Assembly: GCF_001890765.1 (NCBI RefSeq)
Contig: NZ_KV878783.1
Span: 4,864,771-4,928,770, forward strand
Reading direction: 5' to 3'
DNA from: Spirulina major PCC 6313
GTDB taxonomy: Bacteria > Cyanobacteriota > Cyanobacteriia > Cyanobacteriales > Spirulinaceae
DNA length: 64,000 nucleotides
Shown here: one piece after another, positions 16,678 to 25,700 of the stretch
How positions within the stretch are numbered: the stretch's first letter is position 1
Layout: the number at the start of each line of letters is the position of its first letter
Notes under the pieces: generated by a model
Database searches by the model: none
The model's input: the letters and a program-made list of their open reading frames with translations, nothing else
What the model was told of the DNA's origin: nothing
Position numbers and translations under genes: made by a program

Positions 16678-18570
16678 TTAGGGCATCCAGCGATCGCGCC
16701 ACAATTCAAACATCAACAGCGTCCACAACAGCTTGCGATGATCGCGCTGGCCCTGGCAATGTTCCTGCCAAAGACGCTGTACATAGTCCGGGTCGAAAAA
16801 CCCCGCATCGCGAAGCCGTGCCGGGGACAGCATCTCTTCGACTAGGGGCCGCAGCGGCCCGACGAGCCATTTCGCCACGGGCATATTAAACCCTTTTTTG
16901 CCACGGCGGAGGATGGCGGGGGGGAGATGGTGGCGCAGGGATTGGCGGAGGATGTATTTTGTGGTGAGGCCCTTGAGCTTGAGGCCGTGGGGCATTTGGG
17001 CCACATAGTCCACAAGGGTATGGTTGAGCAGCGGCACCCGCACTTCTAAGGAGTTGGCCATGCTGGCGCGATCGACTTTGGGGAGGATGTTGCCTTCGAG
17101 ATACAGTTTCATGTCGCAGTAGAGCAGTTGGTTGATCGCGTCTTGGGCTTGCGATCGCTGCTGATGCTCAAACGCCACCTGATAGGTGTCTTTTTCCTGT
17201 AATTGTGTCCAGGGTTGGAGCAATTGACGTTTTTGCGCCACAGCGAAGGAGCCGAGCCATTGGTGATGGCGCATCAACACCGGAATTCCCCGCCCCGCAA
17301 TGAACCGCCGCACCTTAAAGTCAAAACTGATGTTATCAAAGGACACCGGCAAGCGATCCACACACCAGGGAATGAGGCGATGGCGGATCGGGCTGGGGAG
17401 GAGGCGTTCGTAATATTCGACGAGACGATGGGCTTGGAGGGTGGAATAGCCGGCGAACAATTCATCGCCACCGTCGCCGCCGAGGGCAACTTTGACATGG
17501 TGGCGGGTGAATTGAGAGAGCAGAAAGGTGGGAATGATCGAGGAATCCCCCAGGGGTTCGTCGAGGATGTGGCCGAGTTTGGGGACGAGGTCTTGGGTGA
17601 GTTGGGGGGTGAGGGTGAGTTCGTAATGTTCGGTTTGGAGGTGGTGGGCCACTTGGCGGGCGTAGCTCGATTCATCAAAGGACGGGTCATCAAACCGAAT
17701 CGAGAAGCTTTTCACTGGGTTGGGGGAAAGTTCGGCCATGAGGGCAGCGATCGCGCTCGAATCCACCCCCCCACTCAACAGCACCCCCACCGGCACATCG
17801 CTGACCATTTCCTTACGCACCGATTCTCGCAGCACGTCGAGGAGTTCAGCAGCATACTCAGCGGTGGGCTTGGGTTTGATGTTCTCGCTGCGGGCGAGGT
17901 TAATGTCCCAATATTGCCAGAGTTTCAATTGACCGTCTTGGTAGCTGAGGGCATGGCCGGGGGGCAGTTTGGCGATGCCTTGGAAGAGGCTGCGAGGCGT
18001 GGGGACATATTCAAAACTGAGGTATTCATTGAGAGACACCAAATCCACCGAGCGGGGAAAACCGGGATAGGTGAGGATGGTTTTCAGTTCGGAGCCAAAG
18101 ATCAAGGCGTTGTCGTGCAGGGCGTAATACAGGGGTTTGATCCCGATGCGATCGCGCCCAATCACCAACCGCTGCTGCCGTTCATCCCAGAGGGCAAAGG
18201 CAAACATCCCATTGAGATGCTCTAAAAATTCATCGCCAAATTCTTCGTAGGCATGGACAAGCACCTCGGTATCTGTGGCGGTGTAGAACTTGTGGCCGCG
18301 ATGGGTGAGGGCTTGGGTGAGTTCGCGGTAGTTGTAGAGTTCGCCGTTAAACACCACCCAGACGCTGCGGTCTTCGTTGTGGATCGGCTGTTGACCGTGG
18401 TCCAGATCAATAATCGAGAGCCGACGCGACCCCAACCCCACGGGCCCGCGCACATAATACCCCCCTTGATCTGGCCCCCGATGCAGAATCTGGTTAGCCA
18501 TCGCTTCAATCAGTTTGCCGGAAACGGGGCGATCGCGCTCCTCGTAAACCACCCCACAAATTCCACACAC
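16678..18570 (-). CDS. asnB: Asparagine synthase (glutamine-hydrolysing)
   Basis: The 630-residue protein starts at GTG 18570, giving Met-Cys-Gly-Ile-Cys-Gly; Cys2 is the N-terminal nucleophile of the class II glutaminase. The glutaminase domain (1 to about 190) shows HRGPDQGG, SRRLSIIDLDHGQQPI and FNGELYNY. The synthetase domain has the ATP pyrophosphatase P-loop VLLSGGVDSSAIAALM and GGDGGDELFAGY. It should convert aspartate, glutamine and ATP to asparagine and glutamate. Paralogs of this architecture also work in polysaccharide or peptide modification, so the substrate is not certain. The gene converges with the membrane protein gene at 15419, with only 17 bp between the stops. Confidence 0.92.
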   Translation of the reverse strand: MCGICGVVYEERDRPVSGKLIEAMANQILHRGPDQGGYYVRGPVGLGSRRLSIIDLDHGQQPIHNEDRSVWVVFNGELYNYRELTQALTHRGHKFYTATDTEVLVHAYEEFGDEFLEHLNGMFAFALWDERQQRLVIGRDRIGIKPLYYALHDNALIFGSELKTILTYPGFPRSVDLVSLNEYLSFEYVPTPRSLFQGIAKLPPGHALSYQDGQLKLWQYWDINLARSENIKPKPTAEYAAELLDVLRESVRKEMVSDVPVGVLLSGGVDSSAIAALMAELSPNPVKSFSIRFDDPSFDESSYARQVAHHLQTEHYELTLTPQLTQDLVPKLGHILDEPLGDSSIIPTFLLSQFTRHHVKVALGGDGGDELFAGYSTLQAHRLVEYYERLLPSPIRHRLIPWCVDRLPVSFDNISFDFKVRRFIAGRGIPVLMRHHQWLGSFAVAQKRQLLQPWTQLQEKDTYQVAFEHQQRSQAQDAINQLLYCDMKLYLEGNILPKVDRASMANSLEVRVPLLNHTLVDYVAQMPHGLKLKGLTTKYILRQSLRHHLPPAILRRGKKGFNMPVAKWLVGPLRPLVEEMLSPARLRDAGFFDPDYVQRLWQEHCQGQRDHRKLLWTLLMFELWRDRWMP

Positions 18571-18686
18571 CCGCGCTAACCTCCGGCAAAACCTCGATTT
18601 TATCTTAAAATGTTGACCAACAAACCCGACGAACGGGAGACAACTGAATCAACCCCGGTGCTAACAATGAAAGAGCCAACCCAAGT

Positions 18687-21600
18687 TTACTCTGATTGAG
18701 GCTTAATCCATTCGTAGCAGATGAGTTGGATATCTTGACGCTGAATTGATTTCAACATGGCCTCTTTTGTGTCTTCTTCCGGCTCTAGGTGACTGTAATA
18801 GTCATTTTCGATAAATAATTCATCAATCATTTGCATGAATTCATCAATCTTTTGATCCTGGGTGTATTGGTTCCAGATGTCTTTCAGTTCGCGATCGTAG
18901 CTGCGGAGGTTGGTTTCTTTAATCACCTTGAGAATGCGATCGCGCACTTCTTTCTCCACCGTGGATTCCTCGAATAGACTGGGTTGAGTGAGAGCTTGAT
19001 AAATGTGTTGCGGGTATTTTGTCAGCTTGCTGGCGATCTTTGCGGTTGATTTACTCTTTTGTAGAGAGTCTAGAATATTACGGATTGCGCCTTCAAAACT
19101 CATGAAAACAGACGCATCGAACTGAGCGGGGGGCAGATCATCCGGTGCGGGGAAGTCTAATTCTTCACACTGAATCCAGCTATAGATTTTACGGATACTG
19201 TGGACTAGGCTATCGGGTGCGGTGGTGATTGCACCATTGAGTTTGGGGTAGCAGTGCCAGAAGTGGCGATCGCCCGCCCGAAATGCAAAGAAGATGCCAC
19301 CCGCTTTAAAATTAGGGTCGGGAATATTAAAGTTATAGTTGCTGTGGATACCGAGGGGGATTTCTTCAAGTTGGTCTTGGGCAAACTTTTGAAGATACTG
19401 GAGCAGCGGAAAACGCATTTCATCTAAAGAAATCAATTCAGAAGCCTGTTCTAGTTCTTCCAAAATAGCCTGTTTTTCGGCTTCAGTATCGGCGCGTTTG
19501 AGGCGGTAGAGTTCTTCTAGGGAACGTTCGGAGATCGTCTCACCCAAAACTGAGGCATCTAACCCCACTTCCCGATCAATCGTGGCGATTCGTTCCTGTA
19601 AGCGTTGGACTAATCCCAGCAGTTTATCAAGCCCTTCCTCTGGAAAGCAGTTATAGATATAGAGCAAGTCAAAATCAGTACCCAGTCGGTCAATCCGTCC
19701 TGCCCGTTGGATCATCCGCACGGGGTTCCAGTGTAGGTCATAGTTCACTAAAACCCCTGCATCTTGGAGGTTTTGCCCCTCGCTCAATACGTCAGTTGAG
19801 ATCAAGATATCAATGGGATTTTCAAGGCAGTAGTCTAGTTCTTCTGGGTCTTGGGTGTTGGATTTTGGAGAAAAGTGCCTCACTTTTGCTTCGCGCTGTT
19901 TGCCGGATGAATCCCCGGTGAGGATGTCAATGTTGGGAGTTTTGTCCTCGTGGGTCATTTGAGTAAGCCATTCGTGATCATCTAGGAGTGAGCGATAGAT
20001 ATATTTTGCGGTGTCTTTGAAGTAGCTAAAAACGAGGACTTTTTGACCTTTGAAGTTGAGGAGTAATTGTTTGAAGGCGGCAAGTTTACGATCGCTCTCT
20101 CGATCGGCATCTACAGCAGCCTGAATTGCGTCAAGTCTCTCTAGAACGCTATTGAGGGCGGTTAGATCTGCTTCGATTTGGGATTGGAGTTGTTTAATAT
20201 CGTAGTCTTTGGGGTTAATCGCCTCTAGATTTTCGATAATGTCGATTTCGGCCATCTGATCATCATCGTTATCAAGGGCCATGATCAGCTTGCGAAAATT
20301 CTTGCTATCGAGGAGTTTTTTCTCTTGGGTTAGGACTTCATAAAATTTAGTTTGAAAGTTGCATTGATTGCGGAGGGTTTTGGTAAATGCGATGAGGGAG
20401 CTTTCAAAGCGTTTGAAATACAATGCTTTTTGCAGGCATACCAAGGCTTTATTGCGTTTAACTTCACTGGTATCGTCGTTATTTTTCTTTTTTTTGAAGG
20501 CTTTGATGTTATAGGGGGCGAGGTTTAGGGTATCGACTTGATCGGCGATCGCCTCATACAAGCCTGCATAGGTTGCTTCAAAGTTATAGGTGAAGTTTTC
20601 AAGCTGACGTTTTGGGAATTGGATCAGTTGTCCGGCAATGGAGATTTCTTCCCCTGCTGCTTGACGTTTGATCACATCTTGGCGGCTGCGACGTACCACG
20701 GTTTCCATGAGTAGATCGGTGATTTCGGCTTTGCCCTCTTTGAGGGCTTTGAAGTAGCTGTTAAGGTTGCCCACCCCCCAATTGCGATAGGTGATTTCAT
20801 TACCTTTGGTGAGTAGCAGAATTTGGTGATACAGGTCAAAGATGGTGTTATTGATGGGGGTGGCGGTAAGTAGTAATACTTTGGTGTCTTGTCGTCCTGT
20901 TCCGAGAAGTTTTTGGAGATTGCGGTAGCGATTGGTTGCGCTGTTGCGAAAGTTATGGGATTCATCAATCACGATCAGGTCATGATTGCGAAAACGGCGA
21001 ATATCGGCATTTTGGCGGCTGACTTCTTCGTGGGATAAAATATCGGCTTTGATGCCGAATTCATCGAGTTTTTTACGCCAAACTAAATCGCGCAGTTGGG
21101 CGGGGCAAAGCACGAGAACTTTGGGAATATGGCCGGGTTGTCGCAGTTTGATTAAGTAATGTTCAATGACGCGCAAACCGATGAAGGTTTTGCCTAAACC
21201 CACGGCATCGGCGACCATACACCCGTTATGACGTTCGAGGAGTCTGACGGCGCGTTCAAAGCCTTCTTGTTGGAAGCTGGCGAGGGTTAATCCGGTTTGA
21301 AGTTCGCCGTCGAGGAGGGTGTCGTCTTTGAAGCGTTCGTAGAGGGCTTTGATGAAGATTTGGTAGGGGGTGTAGGCTTTGCTGCCAAATTTTGAGGCGT
21401 TGAGGGCGGCGATCAGTTTGGCTTTGTAGTCGGTGTCAACGCTGGGATGATTCCAGAATCGTTCAAACCAGTGGTCTCGCAAATCGCGGGCGATCGCGCC
21501 GATTTTATTGATGATGTTGAGTTCGGAGTTACCGACCAGGCCGGAGGGGGTGAAGTTGCTGGAACCAACGATGCTGAAATCGTCAAAGATGTAGGCTTTG

Positions 21601-21989
21601 GCGTGGAGAAATTGGTTTTTATCGCCTAATGCGCCAAAGAGTCGCACTTGGATTTCTGGTTTTTCGAGGTATTGAATGAGGCGGGTGATTTGGTTTTTGT
21701 AGTCAATGTTGAAGTTTTGCTGTTCAACTTGTCCCTGAATTTCTCGTCTCAGGTGGCGAACGAGGTCGATGCGATCGCTTTCGGCGGGTCGGATGCTGGG
21801 GTCACGGCCAATGAGCAGCCGGAGGGATTTGAGTTGCTGCATGGAGTCTTCGAGGCGTACCCAGGCTTCAATTCTAAAAAATCCGGTGGCTATATCTAAA
21901 ACCTTTTGGTTTTCCTGTTCAATGATTTTGATCAGGATTTCTTGGAGGGTTCTATTTTGGGTGTTGTCGATATAGTCTGGAATTGCCAT
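18687..21989 (-). CDS. PLD-domain SNF2/DEAD-like helicase of a putative restriction or defence module
   Basis: This 1100-residue protein has an N-terminal phospholipase-D-like nuclease domain (about 1-200) with one HKD-type motif, LHAKAYIF, followed by GSSNFTPSGL. A superfamily 2 helicase core follows: DAVGLGKTFIGL (Walker A), LIVIDESHNF (Walker B), LLTATPINN, and in the second RecA-like lobe ISTDVLSEGQNLQDA and MIQRAGRIDRLG. The C-terminal 350 residues are unassigned. PLD-helicase proteins with this order are often encoded beside large adenine methylases in bacterial defence loci. Here the order of transcription is methylase, DUF559 nuclease, this gene, all on the minus strand. ATG 21989 starts the gene. 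Confidence 0.88.
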   Translation of the reverse strand: MAIPDYIDNTQNRTLQEILIKIIEQENQKVLDIATGFFRIEAWVRLEDSMQQLKSLRLLIGRDPSIRPAESDRIDLVRHLRREIQGQVEQQNFNIDYKNQITRLIQYLEKPEIQVRLFGALGDKNQFLHAKAYIFDDFSIVGSSNFTPSGLVGNSELNIINKIGAIARDLRDHWFERFWNHPSVDTDYKAKLIAALNASKFGSKAYTPYQIFIKALYERFKDDTLLDGELQTGLTLASFQQEGFERAVRLLERHNGCMVADAVGLGKTFIGLRVIEHYLIKLRQPGHIPKVLVLCPAQLRDLVWRKKLDEFGIKADILSHEEVSRQNADIRRFRNHDLIVIDESHNFRNSATNRYRNLQKLLGTGRQDTKVLLLTATPINNTIFDLYHQILLLTKGNEITYRNWGVGNLNSYFKALKEGKAEITDLLMETVVRRSRQDVIKRQAAGEEISIAGQLIQFPKRQLENFTYNFEATYAGLYEAIADQVDTLNLAPYNIKAFKKKKNNDDTSEVKRNKALVCLQKALYFKRFESSLIAFTKTLRNQCNFQTKFYEVLTQEKKLLDSKNFRKLIMALDNDDDQMAEIDIIENLEAINPKDYDIKQLQSQIEADLTALNSVLERLDAIQAAVDADRESDRKLAAFKQLLLNFKGQKVLVFSYFKDTAKYIYRSLLDDHEWLTQMTHEDKTPNIDILTGDSSGKQREAKVRHFSPKSNTQDPEELDYCLENPIDILISTDVLSEGQNLQDAGVLVNYDLHWNPVRMIQRAGRIDRLGTDFDLLYIYNCFPEEGLDKLLGLVQRLQERIATIDREVGLDASVLGETISERSLEELYRLKRADTEAEKQAILEELEQASELISLDEMRFPLLQYLQKFAQDQLEEIPLGIHSNYNFNIPDPNFKAGGIFFAFRAGDRHFWHCYPKLNGAITTAPDSLVHSIRKIYSWIQCEELDFPAPDDLPPAQFDASVFMSFEGAIRNILDSLQKSKSTAKIASKLTKYPQHIYQALTQPSLFEESTVEKEVRDRILKVIKETNLRSYDRELKDIWNQYTQDQKIDEFMQMIDELFIENDYYSHLEPEEDTKEAMLKSIQRQDIQLICYEWIKPQSE

Positions 21990-22042
21990 ATTTACTGATG
22001 CTTACTGGATTGATTCAGAAATTAAAATTTGCATGGCAATAA

Positions 22043-22480
22043 TTAATTAGGATTTTGGTTAATGAAGTTCTGGAATTCTTCGAGGGTGGGATTTGGGAAT
22101 TGATGGCGTTCTTTGGTGTAGTTACTATATTTTGGGATTAAGGCTTCTATTTTTTCGCATACGCCTTCAAGATTTTGTAGAATTTCTTGGTTGGTAAAGC
22201 GAATCACTTTTAGTCCATAACCGTTAAGGATTTGTGTCCTAATTTTATCGTATTCAATGGCTTCTTTGGTGTAGTGGCTTTCTCCATCAATTTCGATTAC
22301 GAGTTTTAGGTGAGGGCAATAAAAGTCTACGATATAGTTATCGATTGGGCGTTGACGATGGACGCGATGTTGAAAGGTTCTAAGGTATTCATACCAGAGT
22401 TTTTTCTCGGCGGGGGTCATGTTTTTGCGGAGTTCTTTGGCTCTGGATACTAGGTCTTTGTTGTAAGGTAGGTGGTTCAT
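22043..22480 (-). CDS. DUF559 domain endonuclease-like protein
   Basis: The 145-residue protein carries DUF559, a Vsr/PD-(D/E)XK-like fold: KNMTPAEKKLWYEYLR, then FQHRVHRQRPIDNYIVDFYCP, LVIEIDGESH, and GYGLKVIRFTNQEIL. The Asp of VDFYCP and the Glu/Asp of EIDGESH are the expected metal-binding residues. Such genes are common in cyanobacteria, often beside mobile elements, and their role is not established. Here it lies between the methylase and the helicase, so it may be the cutting subunit of the module or simply a passenger. Start ATG 22480; 53 bp separate its stop from the helicase start. Confidence 0.85.
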   Translation of the reverse strand: MNHLPYNKDLVSRAKELRKNMTPAEKKLWYEYLRTFQHRVHRQRPIDNYIVDFYCPHLKLVIEIDGESHYTKEAIEYDKIRTQILNGYGLKVIRFTNQEILQNLEGVCEKIEALIPKYSNYTKERHQFPNPTLEEFQNFINQNPN

Positions 22481-22519
22481 AGATTGGTTGATAGGGTGTC
22501 TTCTAGTCTATCTTAATCT

Positions 22520-22765
22520 GATCCCCCCAACCCCCCTTGGGAAGGGGGGCTATTTTGGGGAGTTGAAAGTCCCCCTTTTTAAGGGGGATTTAGGGGGATC
22601 TCTTTGGGTTCTCGGTGGGATTGATCCCCCCAACCCCCCTTGGGAAGGGGGGCTATTTTGGGGAATTGAAAGTCCCCCTTTTTAAGGGAGATTTAGGGGG
22701 ATCTCTTTGGGTTCTCTGTGGGATTGATCCCCCCAACCCCCCTTGGGAAGGGGGGCTATTTTTGG
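22520..22765. repeat. Two and a half intergenic copies of the GATCCCCC palindromic repeat
   Basis: Copies lie at 22520-22600 and 22623-22703, with a half copy at 22726-22765. Each full copy (81 bp) begins GATCCCCCC, holds a hairpin with arms CCCCCCTT and AAGGGGGG, then a second hairpin (AGTCCCCCTT/AAGGGGGATTTA) and ends GGGGGATC. A near-constant 22-bp spacer (TCTTTGGGTTCTC-GTGGGATT) separates copies. The half copy contains the stop codon of the methylase gene. Confidence 0.92.
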
Positions 22766-25700
22766 GATTGGATGATTTTGAGGTCGGCGGGGGTGAGGCC
22801 GTAGAGGTGGGCGACTCGTTCATCGATTTCGGCTTCCCATTGTTGGACTCCGATGCCTTTGGCGGTTAGGCATTTTTCGACTAATTTTTCTATCGCCTGC
22901 TTCTCTTCTTCACTGGCTTTAGGGATTGGAATTTGAAAAAGATTTTCTCGATATGCTTGAATGTAGCCATTTTGTAAATCTGTACAAATAAATTTCAGAA
23001 AATACCATCCAATGAGACTATTAAGAATAGATGCAATAAAGCTGTCAACTTGAGAGATCATGTACAAAGCATCATTATGCAAGTAGTGTTCTTGATCGAA
23101 TGCAAAAACAGCACTATTCATAAAGCGACCTAAAATTATTTTATTAGTTTCAAACTCTTCCCAGTACGCACAAGATCGCAATTCCCAAAAATATTTTCCT
23201 TGGTCTGCACGCTTGATAAGCTTATCTTTGTAAATATTAAATCGTTGATAAATCGCAGGATAAGTTTTAGAGAAAATCTTTTCAGCTTCTACTTTCTTCT
23301 TGCCGCTCCAAGGGTGTTCTTTATTTTCTGATGATTCAATTTTGATTAGGTACTGTTCAGCAAAATCTACAGACCATCTTTTGACATCTCGACCCCGAAG
23401 AAAGGGTTTAAGGACTTCAGCGGATGAGGGGTGTTCAGCGATGAGCCGATCGCGCGTTTCTCGATCCACAACAAACGCTTCATTAAAACCCGTCTTAATT
23501 CCATAATAAAAACGACCATTGACATATTCTCCTAAAGGCGTTCCCGCCTTGCGTAGCTTATCCAAAAGTCGCAACACTTCAGGAGACTCTAACCGCCAGC
23601 CGTCCGGCTTCAAATCACTTTGCTTTAACAGAAATTTCTTCTGCTGATAAACCGGAACAAAATCATCAAGCCCATCATTTTCATCCCATGTGAGGACAGA
23701 AGCTTGATGAGATCCCCCCCTGCCCCCCTTGGAAAGGGGGGAGTTTGAAGAGGTTGAAGTCTCCCTTTCCAAGGGGGATTTAGGGAGATCAGATCCCCCC
23801 CTGCCCCCCTTGCTAAGGGGGGAGTTTGAAGAGGTTGAAGTCTCCCTTTCCAAGGGGGATTTAGGGAGATCAGATCCCCCCCTGCCCCCCTTGCTAAGGG
23901 GGGAGTTTGAAGTCCCCCTTTTTAAGGGGGATTTAGGGGGATCTGCCTTTTTGAGCGCAATAATACTCGGATAAGCGATCGCCTCAAATACATTTGCATC
24001 CCCAAAATCAATCACCACCTCAATCGTAGACTTTTCGCCTAGATATTTGCGTAACTTTTCCCCATAACCCGCCCGAAAATATTTGTTAGATGTGATGTAA
24101 GTTAGATAACCTTGGGGCTTTAATAACCGAAAGCCCTGCTCATAAAAATAGACAAATAGATCCGCAACCCCCGTATAACAGTCATATTCAGCCTTTAACG
24201 CGGGCTTGATTTCCTTGAGTTGCTCCTGTCGCACATAGGGCGGATTGCCAACCACAAGATCAAACCCTCCCTTTTCCTCGAACACATCCCGAAAATGGAG
24301 ATAATACTGAAAGAAATTCAAGGAGCGATCGCCCCGCTGCACCGCCGCCTCAAACTCATCCAACCCCGCCAACAGCGCCGCCAAAACCTCCCGCTCCTGT
24401 AACTGCTTCTTCTGAGGCTTTTTAAGCTGCTTCAGTTCCCGCTCCAACTCCTGCTGCTGCTGAATTACCACCCGCCGCTGATCCGCGATCGCCCCCGCAA
24501 AAACCCGCTTTTCCGCCGCCAAAATCTCCAACCGTAACCCCTGCCGCTCCTCCGAACTCACATCAAAATATCGCTTCTCCAACCCCACCAAAACCGCGAT
24601 CGCCCGATCCAGTTCCGTCGTCTGGAACCCAAGACTTAACTGCTCCGCTTGACCCGGCACAGGAATAATCGTTTGACCATTAATCTTCGAGATTAACGAA
24701 TCCCCACACATCAACTTATAATCCAGATTCGGCAACGGCTCCACATCCGCGATCGTCGGAATATCCACCACCAACGACAACCACATCCGCAACTTCGCAA
24801 TCTCGATCGCCTCCGGCTTGATATCCACCCCATAGAGATTGTTCGCGATGATCTCCCGCTTCCACTCCGAAATCGCCAAACTCCCCCGCTGCACCGTCAT
24901 CCCCTCCCGACGCGCGATCGCCTGCCGCACATTTAGGATTAACTGCATCATCCCCAACGGAAACGCCCCCGAACCCACGGCAGGGTCAAGCACCTTGAGC
25001 GAGGCGATCGCCTGCTTTAAACCCCGCGCCTGCTGTGGCGAAATCAACTCATGCAAATCCCGATCCGAAATATCCGGGTCATAATTCACCAACAGTTGCG
25101 CCGTTGCCAACGAGACCCCCGCCTCATCCACCAAATACCGCGCCAACACCTCAGCACACATAAACTGCACAATGCCACGGGGCGTGTAGAACGTCCCCGA
25201 CTTGCCCCGCTCCTCCGCCACCAACATATTCTCAAACACCTTCCCCAACATCTCCGGATCAACCGCCACATCCTCATCCCCCGCCACATTTTCCGCGATC
25301 GTGAAGTTGTAACCATTGAAGAAACCGAGGATGCTCTCCGAATCCCCAGGGTCAAAAATGTGATTGGGCAGAGTGATCAATTCCGGTGTAGCTTTCCCCG
25401 CCCCATCCCGAACACCCACGCCATAATCGCGATCGAATAGACCGCCATTTAGATAGGGAATGCGATCCCCCCCGGCCCCCCTTACTAAGGGGGGAGTTTG
25501 AAGTCCCCCTTTCCAAGGGGGATTTAGGGGAATCTGATCCCCACCGGCCCCCCTTGGGAAGGGGGGAGTATCGGAAAGTCCCCCTTTCCAAGGGGGATTT
25601 AGGGGGATCTCTCTCTGATCCATTGGCGTATTCAAGACATTGAAAAACAGCGGCTCTAAAATTTCGGCGTAGTAGTCCGTCCCGTCCGCCTGGTACTTGT

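Noticed and set aside
17203-18225. Long plus-strand frame opposite asnB
   Set aside because: It is antisense to a well-supported gene and its translation has no family resemblance.
23711-23943. CRISPR-like array in the methylase gene
   Set aside because: Copies are adjacent without unique spacers and are translated in frame.
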